Below, in pieces: positions 26,285-38,700 of a stretch of DNA of 64,000 bases. Source of the stretch: Neocallimastix lanati (nom. inval.) (Eukaryota > Neocallimastigomycota > Neocallimastigomycetes > Neocallimastigales > Neocallimastigaceae); contig JACVTC010000017.1 of NCBI GenBank assembly GCA_016946835.1, positions 1,455,001 to 1,519,000 of the forward strand. The letters are read 5' to 3'. Position 1 is the stretch's first letter, and every line of letters starts with the position of its first letter. The notes under the pieces were generated by a model, which had not been told where the DNA came from, did not search any database, and saw only the letters and a program-made list of their open reading frames with translations. The translations under genes were made by a program, and so were the position numbers.

Positions 26285-28267
26285 TTTTATTTTTAAATTT
26301 TTTATAATTGAATTGATAAATAGATTTAATTAATATTATATATTATAAAAAAAAATAAAACAATTTTAATAACATAAAAATATTTTATTTATTTATTATC
26401 ATTATTTTTTTTTTAATCTATTTATAATAGTATTTATCATACTCGTATAAAGATTACCAATGAATCCCTTGTTAAACCATTCTTATATTATAATGAAAAT
26501 GGTTCAAAAGGTGCAGTTGCCGCTACTATTACTACCTATCCTAATGGTCGTGAAAAGATGAGTTTCTACTTTGGTTTTGGTTCCTGGTCTCAAAGTAGTG
26601 TCATTCTTTCTCATTTATGGTTAGTATGGGGTACTCGTAACATTTTCAATGGTTTCCGTCGTGTCTATTTCACTGCTCACATTGATGATGTCTTCCTTTC
26701 TACCGATCTTATTGATATGAAAAAGAATTTAGTTGAAAACACGAAAGGATTAGCTTTCCGTACAAGTCCGAAAGATTATGATGGTATCATTAATTTCCAA
26801 AATTCCATTAAGAAGAAGATGCCAGAAGGCTCTGAATTTAAGGTTGAGTTGGCCTTCAATGGTAATGGTATTTTAATTCAAGCCGATCCAGAATCTGCTG
26901 TTGAAGTCGATGGTGAACGTTATGTTGAGTTAGAATTTGTGAAGACTCCAGGTACCGGTGACAAGCGTTGGCCAGTTGAAAATTATCAATTAAACTTTGC
27001 TGAATCCTTATACCAAAAAGATCCATTATACAAGTACTTTAAGAATAATGATGCCAAACAAAAGGAATTCTACTGGAGTTCTCACACCTTCTCTCATGAA
27101 AACTTAGATAATGCTTCAAGATCTGATGTTGATAATGAAATTCGTTTGAACATTGAAATTGCTAAGAAATTAGGTGTCTTTGGTAAGGAATGGTGGTCTG
27201 AACACGCCATTATCACTCCACAAATTTCTGGTCTCCACAACAAGGATGCTCTTGAAATCTTCAGACAATATGGTATCACTGCCGGTACCGGAGATCTCAG
27301 TCGTCCAGCCATTATTAATCTTGATAATCCCTACCTTCCATTCTATACCACCTTAGAAAGTAGTAATCTTGCCGGTTTCCCAATTATTCCACGTACCCCA
27401 ACCGAAATTTATTACATGTGTACCACTAAAGCCGAAAATACCTGGATGTATAATCATATTTACAAATCCTACTTTGGTAAAGATTCTACCTGGGATGAAA
27501 TTGTTGATCGTGAAAGTAAGCGTACCTTACTTTTAATGACTAAACTTCGTCATGAAGCTCACCAATTCCATCAAGCTAACCTTCGTAATGAAGATACCGG
27601 TGCTTCTCTTCTTGAAGAATGGGTTACCCCAATTGTTAATTTATACAACCAATACGTTGAATGGCCTTTAATTTCTATTAAGATTGATACTATTATGGAA
27701 GGTTTCATTAAACGTGCTCAAATTGAAGCCTGTGGTCAAGTAGTTAAATTAATTGTTGACAATAATAATAAGGTTACTGGTATCTCTGTTAGTGCTACAA
27801 CCGGTGATTGTACTCTTCCAGTGACTGTTCCAGGTGGTGTCAATAAATCCTCTCTTCCATCCGATGCTATTCTTGAACAAGTTGGTAAAGATCCATTAAC
27901 TGTTTGGATTCCATTAAAGAAGGGAGAAACTAAGACAATTGAATTAAGTGAAAGTATAGATTGGTCTTTAAATCAAAATTCAAATGAATCTAATGCTATT
28001 AATAATACTATTATTATTGGTAATGATACCACTAATGGTAATGCAATTGTCAATGGTAATGACACCATTCCAACCACCACTATCGTTATTCAACCTACCA
28101 CTGCCATTGCTCAACCTACCCTTCCAGCAGCCCAAACTACTGTTTCTCAAGCTCCTAATCTCCCAACTATCACCACAACTACTACTACCACTTCTACTAA
28201 CACAAAAGATTGTGAAAAATATAGATTAAATATTCTTGCTTATCTTAAATGTGTTTTAGTACCATAA
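25698..28267 (+). CDS. Secreted CE18/Agd3-like polysaccharide deacetylase, one intron
   Basis: Two exons, 25698-26233 and 26431-28267, joined across a 197-nt GT/AG intron, give 790 residues. The junction restores DVNNIYHTRIKI, matching the intronless paralogue 9.5 kb downstream. An N-terminal signal peptide (about residues 1-20, MLTALFSTIFLLGSALLSSA) is followed by an N-terminal domain (to about 180) and a NodB-like catalytic domain. Putative metal ligands are visible: HIDD at 262-265 and SSHTFSH with His397 and His401 (the HxxxH signature), then GLHNKDALEIF, GDLSRP and PRTPTEIYY. This pattern resembles Agd3, the galactosaminogalactan deacetylase of Aspergillus fumigatus (CE18). Such enzymes remove N-acetyl groups from extracellular amino-sugar polymers; the substrate here is unknown. 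The last 100 residues are Asn/Thr/Pro-rich and end in a short Cys-containing tail with no carbohydrate-binding module. A 21-nt A-run precedes the ATG. Confidence 0.8.
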
Positions 28268-29077
28268 AAAATATAAAAAATATAAAAAAACAAAAAAGAG
28301 AGAAATAAATAAAACGGAAAGGTAAAAAATAGAAATGAAAAAAAAAAAAAATTTTTTTTATAAATACTAACCCCTAGTATCTATAAAAAATTTTTTTATA
28401 AAAAGATATATATCATATTTTTAAATATTGATTTAAATTAAAAAAAAAAAAAAAAAAAAATAAAAAAATTTATAATAATAATAATTTAATATACCTTTTT
28501 TGTTTTATTTATTATATATTTATTATCTTTAAAGATAAAATTTATTATATCTAATTTTAAAATAATTTAAAAAAAAAAAAAAATATTTATATAGATTTTT
28601 ATAAATTTAAATATATATATAAATATATATTAAAAATTAGAATTTTTTTTTTTTTTATTCTTAAAGTATAAAATTAATATTCAAAGTAAATTAAATAAAA
28701 AATAAATTAATAAAAAAAAATTATGTCTTTTAATTTGTTAAATTGTAGTATATATATGTTAAAAGTGATTCCTATTATTTATCTATTAAACATATTCTTT
28801 AAAATTATATCAATATTAAATTATATAAACGTATATATAAAAGATATTTTTCTTCATTATTTAGTCAAAAATAATAGATTGACCGTCCTTTTTAGCTTTT
28901 AAACAAAAAAAAAAAAAAAAAAAAAAAAAAACCTAAATGATATTTATATTAAAAATGAAATGAGTAATTATTTAATAATTTTATTTTTAGATAGTGTATA
29001 CTGCCATCTCATAAGCTTTTTATATTAAAAATTAAAATAAAGAAATTAATTTTGATTTTTTTTTTTTTTTATATATT

Positions 29078-29250
29078 AACTCCATTAGCTTTAAAACGAG
29101 AAATTTTATATTGAAATTTTTAGCTTTAACATTAGAAAAGGTGTTTACGTTTTAATTTCTATGAAAAAGAAATATTTAAATTGACTTTTTTTCTTTTTTT
29201 TCCATAGAGTTACTAAAGACTAATACAGTCTTTAGTAACTTAATGGAGTT
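29078..29250. repeat. MITE-like segment with nested inverted repeats
   Basis: A 10-nt terminal inverted repeat (aactccatta at 29078-29087, taatggagtt at 29241-29250) encloses 153 nt. At its right end it holds a perfect 14-bp hairpin (arms 29208-29221 and 29227-29240, 5-nt loop). No target-site duplication is obvious, so the mobile-element reading is tentative. Confidence 0.4.
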
Positions 29251-29473
29251 GGATGTTCACTTGCAATTGTAATAAATAATAATTAAATAAATAAAAAAAG
29301 TATTTATTAATAACTAATAAATAATAAATAAATAATAATAATAAATAATTAATAGATAAATTGAATGGAATAATAAAAATAACTAAATAATAAATTAATA
29401 ATAAATAAATAAATAAATAAATAATAAACAATAAACAATAAATAATAAATAATAAATAAATAAATAATAAATA

Positions 29474-30080
29474 ATAAATAATAATTAATAAAAAGAGTAT
29501 TTATTAATAAATAATAAATAATAAATAATAATAAAAAGAGTATTTATTAATAAATAATAAAAAGAGTATTTATTAATAAATAATAAATAATAAAAAGAGT
29601 ATTTATTAATAAATAATAAATTATAAAAAGAGTATTTATTAATAAATAATAAATAATAAAAAGAGTATTTATTAATAAATAATAAATAATAAAAAGAGTA
29701 TTTATTAATAAATAATAAATAATAAAAAGAGTATTTATTAATAAATAATAAATAATAAAAAGAGTATTTATTAATAAATAATAAATTATAAAAAGAGTAT
29801 TTATTAATAAATAATAAATAATAAAAAATAATAAAAAGAGTATTTATTAATAAATAATAAATTATAAAAAGAGTATTTATTAATAAATAATAAATTATAA
29901 AAAGAGTATTTATTAATAAATAATAAATAATAAATTATAAATAATAAATTATAAATAATAAATAATAAATAATAAATAATAAACAATAAAAAGAGTATTT
30001 ATTAATAAATAATAAATATATAATAATAATAAATAAATAATAAATAAATAAATACTCTTTTTATTATTTATTATTTATTA
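29474..30080. repeat. Tandem array of about 33-bp units, 14 copies plus one inverted copy
   Basis: The core aaaaagagtatttattaata recurs 14 times with mostly 33-nt spacing (range about 29-40, one larger gap), filled by ataaataa units. At 30044-30080 the array ends in a single inverted copy (aataaatactctttttatt), which could pair with any forward unit. Confidence 0.85.
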
Positions 30081-30302
30081 AACTTGTTTAATTACATAAG
30101 CGATAAAGAAGGTATGGTTAACCATTCCATAATACTGGTTGATACTTATAAATACATCCAGTGTTCCTTGGTTGAATTATAAGAATAACAATATTAATGA
30201 TCCTCTATAAAAGATGGGAGATTAAAAAGATATAATTCTTATAAATATTAAAAATAAAATTTAAAAATATATATATAATATTAATATTATTGGTTAAATT
30301 AA

Positions 30303-30333
<31 letters not shown>

Positions 30334-30543
30334 ATTAATAAATAAATAAATAAATAAATAAATAAATATATAGTTTATTTATATATCAAGAATGAATAAA
30401 AAAAAAAAAAAAACGTTTTAGTCTGTGTGACATAATGAATGAGTTTAAATTTTGGATAAAATAAAGAAAAAAAGTTAAAAAAAAAAAAAAAAAAAAAAAA
30501 AATAAAGAACGGCAGATGAATTATTAATTCTTTTAATACAATA

Positions 30544-30577
<34 letters not shown>

Positions 30578-31284
30578 TTTGAATAAAACGAAACAAAATA
30601 AAATAAAATAAAATTAGAATTAAATAAAATAAATTAAGAAAGAGAACTACTTCTAAATGTAATTAATTGCTTAAAAATCAATAACATACCATTTAAAAAA
30701 AACAATAATATCTATTAATATTATATTATGATTAATTATGATTAATTATTATATTTTAATAAATAAATTTTATATATATAACTAATCAATATAAATTATA
30801 TATTTATACAATAATTTATTAAATAATAAATATTAACTGCAGTTTTATAATTATTTTTTAATTTTTTATAGATACTATTACATAATTAAATAATATTAAT
30901 AGACTATAATGCATATATTAATTAAATGTGTACTTTTATATATTTTTATTCTGATGGATGGTTTTAACCGTTGCTAACGGTATATTTTAATTCATAAATT
31001 TTATTCATTATTATTTATTTAAGTTATATTTATTCATTCATTCATTTTAAGTAAATGAAATAAATCCTTTTTTTTTTTTTTTTTCATTTTGTTTGCTTGT
31101 TTTTTGTTCTAATCTTTTATTGAGGTCCAAAAAATATATATATATTTATAATTTTGTTATTTTTCAAAAGGAATAATAATAAGACTTTAATTAATTTATA
31201 TTAATATTGTTTTAATAATAGTTTACCATATTAAGTTGAATAATAACTATTTGATAATAATACAATAAATATATATATATATAA

Positions 31285-31515
31285 ATAGATATAAATATAA
31301 AATATTTAAATATATATATATAAATATAAATATAAAATATTTAAATATATATAAATAGATTTAAATATAAAATATTTAAATATATATAAATAAATATAAA
31401 TATAAAATATTTAAATATATATAAATAGATTTAAATATAAAATATTTAAATATATATAAATAGATTTAAATATAAAATATTTAAATATATATAAATAAAT
31501 ATAAATAGATATAAA
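31285..31515. repeat. Tandem array of about 35-bp units
   Basis: Six to seven imperfect copies of a unit containing aaatataaaatatttaaat followed by atataaatagattt. Confidence 0.8.
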
Positions 31516-32435
31516 TATAAAAATTTATTAATAAAATTTTTTACCAGAAGTTAATTAAATAATATTAAAAGATTTTCATAGCATTTTTTTAATTTTATTA
31601 TTTTCCTTTAATTAATTATAGTAAGAACCAATAAATAGTAAAAACAATATTTAATTCTAATTTACTATTTAAATATGTTACTATTATATTATATTATGTT
31701 TTACCTTTGAATTTTATTATTAATATTCTTTTCTGGCATAAAGAGAGAAAAATGGATCGATTATATATACATATATATAAGAAGATTAAAATAATAATAA
31801 TATATATATATTTTTATATTAAAGTAGATTTGTTATATTTATCTGATATCTATAGATTATTTTGTTTTTTGCTCTTTCTTTATGTATCCTTTCTTTTAGC
31901 TTTTAATTTTGTACTTTTCAAAATTGAGATATGAAATAGAACTACTCTATATTATATTTCTATTTATTCATTTGTTAATTATTCAATTTAATTCATTGAT
32001 TAGTTATTATTAATAAATATTTTTTTTATTTATTAATTTATTTATTAATAAGTGTTTTTTTTATTATTTATTTTTTATTAATTAATTATTTATTATTATT
32101 AAAATAATAAGTACTAATAATAATAAATAATAATAATAAATAATAAATAATAATAATAATAATAAATAAATAATAATAAATAATAATAATAATAAGTAGC
32201 TTTAAAGTTTTTCAACATTTATTTAATTTAATTATTAATTTAATTTTTTAATATATAAAATAAATTTTTTTTTTTTTTAAAATTTTCTAATTTTTAATAA
32301 TTCATTTTTATTCATTGTATCACAATCAAAATGTTAAATATCCAATGAACTATCGACTTATTTAAGATTTAAAATTTTTAAGATTAATAAAAGTAAATTA
32401 AATTAAATTTTTGGTAAATGTTTTTTTTTATTTAT

Positions 32436-32645
32436 TTATTTATTTATCTATTTATTTATTATTATTTATCTATTTATTTATTATTATTTATCTATTTATT
32501 TATTATTATATATCTATTTATTTATTATTATTTATCTATTTATTTATTATTATTTATCTATTTATTTATTATTATTTATCTATTTATTTATTATTATATA
32601 TCTATTTATTTACTATTATTTATCTATTTATCTATTTATTTTTTG
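32436..32645. repeat. 22-bp tandem array, nine to ten copies
   Basis: The core atctattta recurs every 22 nt from 32446 to about 32622. It produces overlapping Tyr/Ile/Leu-rich false ORFs on the plus strand. Confidence 0.85.
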
Positions 32646-34914
32646 TTTAATTTAATCTTAATATATTGATAAACTTTAATTAATAAATATTTTTTGTATG
32701 GAGGAATTTCAGAATGTTTTAGATTTACTATTATTATTATTATTAGTGGAAGTGCCAAAAATGTTGACTATTATTATTTGGAAGGACATAATGTTAAAAA
32801 AAAAAAAGAGATTACATTCAATATAATGTATATAATGGTGATGCCTTTCACCGTTGATGCTTTCCTTTATTTTTCTTTTTTTTTTTAATAATATTATGAT
32901 ATTATTGTTTAATGTTTCATTTTTTTTTGTTTAATTTTTTACTAATTGGTATTGAAGTTTTACATGATTAATTATTGTTATTTATTAAATTTACTTATTT
33001 TATTTTATTATATATATTTTTTTAATTTATAATATTTAATCTTTTTTTTTTTTTTTTTTTTGAATAATAAATTAATAATAATTATTTATTATTTACTATT
33101 ATCTTTAATATTTTTTTTTTATTTTTTATTATTTACTCTGATTAGTTTATTCATTAATTCTATATTGATTATTTATTGATATTCTTTTTATTTATTTATT
33201 CATTTATATCATAATTTAATTTTATTTGTCTATATAATTTAATAATTGTTGTATTAAATACACCACCAAATATAATAATACTATACAATACAATAGAAAT
33301 AATTCACAGAGAGGATAAAAAGATTTTTATTAACCATTTAAAATATAGAGTGTCTCTTTAGAGACAAGATAATTTATATAAATACTATTATTGTTGGTTA
33401 AAAATAAATAGGTATAAAAATTAAAAAAAAAAAAAAAACATTAATGACCTTTTTAGAGTAAAAAGATCTTTGTTGGTTAGTGTTAGGGAGTTATTATTAG
33501 ATTTAGTTACAACTTATAACTTGAAATAAAAATGAAATAATTTAGTTAATTCATCTTTATAAGGATTATAAATAATTATAAAAATAATAAAACTCTTTTA
33601 TTCTATTTATTTGATGATTCGTTTATGATATTATTATAAATAAATAATTATAAAAATAATAAAACTCTTATATTCTATTTATTTTATGATATTATTATAA
33701 ATAAAAATAACATTAAATAATATTACTTCAACAAAATCATAAAATAAAATATGTATATAAATATTTTTAATAATTTTATGAAAACCAATTATAAAAATAT
33801 TTACTAATAATTTGCTATACGATGAGGTGAACATTAATATAAATGAATGTTTCAAGTTATTTCATCTTGAAATAACAATATAATCAAAAAAAAAAAGCTA
33901 TTATGATTGATGTAAAAAGTGTTAAATATTAATATAAAAATAAATATTAATATTGTTATTAACAAAAATATTAATAAAAATATATTAATAAAAATATTAA
34001 TAAAAATATTAATAAAAATATATTAATAAAAATATATTAATAAAAATATTTAATAAAAATATATTAATAAAAATATTTAATAAAAATATTTAATAAAAAT
34101 AAAAATTAAAATATTTAATAAAGATATTAATATTATTATTGATAGAAATAAAAATAAATATATTTCTATATTTGTTTTATACTCATTTATTTAATTTATT
34201 ATTTAATCATATATTTAATTATATATGAAAATTTATTTATTCAATTACTTATATATTTATTGATTTATTGATTAATTTATTGATTTATTTTTAATTTATT
34301 TTAATAAATTTGAGTAACAATATTGGAAACTTTATTTTATATAGAATACCATTTTTATATTAAATATAATTGGGTATATATCATATTTGCTTTATTTAGT
34401 ATAAATAATGTATATTATTTATATATAGAGGACATATATTATTAATTAAATTAAATAAATAAAATATATATTATTAGTTGTATTGAAATAATTTTAAAAC
34501 TATCTGATATAAAAAAAAAATTAAAAAAGTTTTATTTTTATGGTTATTCAATAATCAATATAAAATGAATCAATTATAATATAAAAAATGTTTACATTTT
34601 AATTAATTAAATGGTTTAAATTTTAATTTTTATAAATTTATTTATTTTTTGAGATTTTATGAGAAAAATGTTTATTATAATTTGATTAACAATCAATGAA
34701 ATAATTGGGTAATAGATAAAAATATATTAAATAAGTCTCTAAATACTATTATTTATATATATAATTAAATTAAATTTCATTTATTAAAAATATATTATAA
34801 AAGTGTTTCTGCATAATAATAATAGTATAATAATAAATTATAAATAATAATATATAACAATAAATAATACATAATATATAATATTATATAATTAAATAAT
34901 AATATTAATAATAT

Positions 34915-35160
34915 TAATAATAAATAATAAATTATAAATAATAATAATAAATTATAAATAATAAATAATAAATAATAAATAATAAATAATTAATTATAAA
35001 TAATAAATAATAAATAATAATAAATAATAAATAATAAATAATAAATAATAAATAATAAATAATAAATAATAAATAATAAATAATAAATAATAAATAATAA
35101 ATAATAATTAATAAATAATAAACAATAAATAATAAATAATAAATAAATAATAAATAAGTA
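34915..35160. repeat. (ATAAATA)n heptanucleotide-type array
   Basis: Long run of taaataa/ataaata units, about 245 nt, with occasional AAT interruptions. Confidence 0.85.
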
Positions 35161-35798
35161 ATAAGAAATAAGAAATAACAAAAAATAATTAAGAAATAAA
35201 AATAAAAAATTAATAATAAATAATAAATATTGTTATTATTATTGTAATTGTAATTAATAAGAAAAAAAAATATTAAATATTTATTTTTTCTAATTTTAAT
35301 ATTTATTATAAATATAAATAAAAAATCTTTTTATTATAAATAAAGTTTATTTTATTTTATTTTATTTTTTTTTTTTTTTCAATATATAAATGCTCAATTT
35401 TCACATTTTGTTACTTTTCAACAAAAATTTATTTCATTTAAAAAAAAAAAAAAGAAAAAAAAAAATATAGAAAGGAAAAGAATATTTTTTTTTTTATTTA
35501 AAAGAAAACGTTCTTTTTTTTTCTTTATAGTTTAGTAAAAAATTTATTTATTTATATATATTTTAATTTGTACATATATATACTCTATTTATTTATAAAA
35601 GATAAAACATAATAATTGTTTTATTTTAATTTTATATATATTTATTTGAAAAAAAAAAAAAAAAAAAGGGAAACAGGAAAAAAAATCAAAAAAAAAAAAT
35701 ATTAAATTATAGTTTTTGTATCTTTAAGGGAGGAATATATATTAAATTATTGTATAATATAAAAATAATAAAAAAAAAAAAATAAAAGAAGAAAAATA

Positions 35799-38700
35799 AT
35801 GGTTCGTTTAAATTGTATGTTAAAGGGTTTAGGCATGGTTATGCTTGCAACCATGGCTGCCTGTAAGAAATCGATTACTTTAAAAACTTTAGTATTATCT
35901 ACATTCAGTGGTGAAAGTGAATCTATAATTGGTAATTTAAATTCATATGGTATTCCTTTTGATTATATCGAATTTTCACCTTCAAATCAATTAAAAGGAA
36001 ATTTAACTTTATATGATGAAAATAATGAACCAAAATACAATCTTGTTGTCATTAACGGTGGTTATCTTTCTTATGAAACTAATAATACATGGGTTAGTGC
36101 TTTAAATAAGGAACAATGGGCTTATTTAGAAGAATATGAAGCTAAAAATAGTGTTCGTAGAGTTGTTCTTTCTGAAGATATTTCATACAATCCAGAAATT
36201 AAATTACAAGATCAAAATAATTGGGGTGAAACCAAAGATAAACAAGATTTAATTGTTGCTGATGATGATGAAATTAAAAATATTTTCAAGGAGGCTAGAG
36301 TAAAGATTACTGCTCCATTAGATGTCAATGGTATTTATCATAGTCGTGTGAAGATTGTGAATACTAATACTACTCTTCCATTCTTATACTATTCTGATGA
36401 TGGTGAAAAGAGTGCTGTCGCTGCTACTATCACAAAGTATGAAGATGGTCGTGAAAAAATGAGTTTCTATTTCGGTTTCGGTTCATGGTCTCAAAGTAGT
36501 ATTATGCTTGGTCACTTATGGTTAACCTGGGGTACTCGTTCCTTATTCAACGGTTTCCGTCGTGTTTACTTCACTCCACATATTGATGATGTCTTCTTAA
36601 GTACAGAATTAGTTGATGTTAAACACAATGTTGAGTACAGTAAGTACAGTGAAGAATTCCGTACTAAACCAGAAGATTATCAAAAAATTGCTCAATTCCA
36701 AAAGGATGTTTTAGATATTATGCCAGAAGGTTCCTTCTATAGAGTTGAGTTAGCCTTCAACGGTAACGGTCTTTTACTTAGTGTTGATTATGATCAAGCC
36801 CTTGAAGTTGACGGTGAACGTTATGTCGATTTAGAATTTGTCAAGGAACCAGGTACTGGTGATAAGCGTTGGCCAAAAGAAAATTATCAATTTACTAAGG
36901 GTAACCTTTCTACCTTTGAAAAGGATGATCTTTACAAGTATTTTGCTCATAATGAAACTGCTCAAAGAGAATTCTTCTGGAGTTCTCATACCTTCACCCA
37001 CGAAAACTTAGATAATGCCTCCAGATCTGATGTTGATAATGAAATTCGTTTAAATATTGAAGTTGCTGATATGTTAGGTCTTACCGAGAAGGAATACTGG
37101 TCTGGCGGTGCCATCATTACTCCTCAAATTTCTGGTCTTCACAACAAGGATGCCCTTGAAATCTTCAGAAAGTACGGTATCAATTCGGCTACTGGTGATC
37201 TTAGTCGTCCTGCCATCTGTAATGTTTCTAATCCTTACCTTCCATACTACACTACCATGGAAAGTAGTAACCTTGAAGGATTCCCAGTCGTTCCTCGTAC
37301 TCCAACTGAAATTTATTACTTCTGTTCCTCCAGAGAAGAAAATACCTGGATGTATAACCAAATCTATCACAACTACTTTGGTAAGGATTCTACCTGGGAT
37401 GAAATTGCTGAACGTGAAAGTAAACGTACCTTACTTTTAATGACTAAACTTCGTCATGAAGCTCACCAATTCCATCAAGCTAACCTTCGTTATTACAAGA
37501 AGGAAGGTGAATACGGAGAATCTCTTCTTGAAGATTGGACTAGAAGTGTCGTAAAACTCTACACTAAATATGTGGATTGGCCTTTAATTTCAATTAAGAT
37601 TGATAGACAAGCTGAAACTTTCATTGAACGTGCTAAATTAGAAGCCTGTGGACATGAAACTAAATTAGTCATTGAAAATAATAAGATTGTTGGTATTGCC
37701 GTTACTGCTTCTGAGGGTGAATGTACTGTACCAGTTACTGTTCCCGAAGGTGTTGATAAGTCTTCTCTTCCATCCGATGCTACTCTTGAACAAATTGGTA
37801 AAGATCCATTAACCGTTTGGGTACCTTTAAAGAAGGGTGAAACCAAGACTTTCAAGATTGAACCAGCTCTTGAATGGCATGTTGATGAAACTGCTCAACC
37901 AGTTGAAAATACGACTACTGTTACTGTTGTTGAATCTACTACTACTGTTAAGGAAGAAGAAACTACCACTGAAGCTGAACCAACTACTACTAAGAAAGAA
38001 GAAACTACTACTGAAGTTGAACCAACTACTACAAAGAAGGAAGAAACTACAACTGAAGTTGAACCAACTACTACAAAGAAGGAAGAAACTACAACTGAAG
38101 TTGAACCAACTACTACAAATAAGGAAGAAACTACAACTGAAGTTGAACCTTCTACTACTAAGAAGGAAGAAACTACAACTGAAGTTGAACCAACTACTAC
38201 AAAGAAGGAAGAAACTACAACTGAAGTTGAACCTTCTACTACTAAGAAGGAAGAAACTACTGCTGAAGCTGAGCCAACTACCACAAAGAAGGAAGAAACT
38301 ACTTCTGAAGCTGAGCCAACTACCACAAAGAAGGAAGAAACTACAACTGAAGTTGAACCAACTACCACAAAGAAGGAAGAAACTACTTCTGAAGCTGAAC
38401 CAACTACTACCAAGAAGGAAGAAACTACTTCTGAAGCTGAACCAACTACCACAAAGAAGGAAGAAACTACAACTGAAGTTGAACCAACTACTACTAAGAA
38501 GGAAGAAACTACTTCTGAAGCTGAACCAACTACCACAAAGAAGGAAGATACTACTTCTGAAGCTGAACCAACTACTACCAAGAAGGAAGAAACTACTTCT
38601 GAAGCTGAACCAACTACCACAAAGAAGGAAGAAACTACTTCTGAAGCTGAACCAACTACCACTAATAAAGAAGAAGAAGAAACTTCAATAGTTACTATAT

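Larger units (their letters stand above)
28268..35798. other. 7.5-kb gene-free region between the CE18-like paralogues
   Basis: Low-complexity sequence rich in tandem arrays (at 29.5, 31.3, 32.5 and 34.9 kb). Short patches of higher complexity at about 30.09-30.24 kb and 33.3-33.5 kb could be gene relics, but no frame is long or recognisable. Frames at 29240-29431, 29804-29986, 30375-30596, 31707-31934, 32411-32669, 32694-32888 and 34990-35181 are mostly repeat-derived. Confidence 0.6.

Noticed and set aside
32694-32888. 64-codon plus-strand frame after the 22-bp array
   Set aside because: Composition is partly non-repetitive, but there is no signal, domain or splice context, and it begins and ends in simple sequence.
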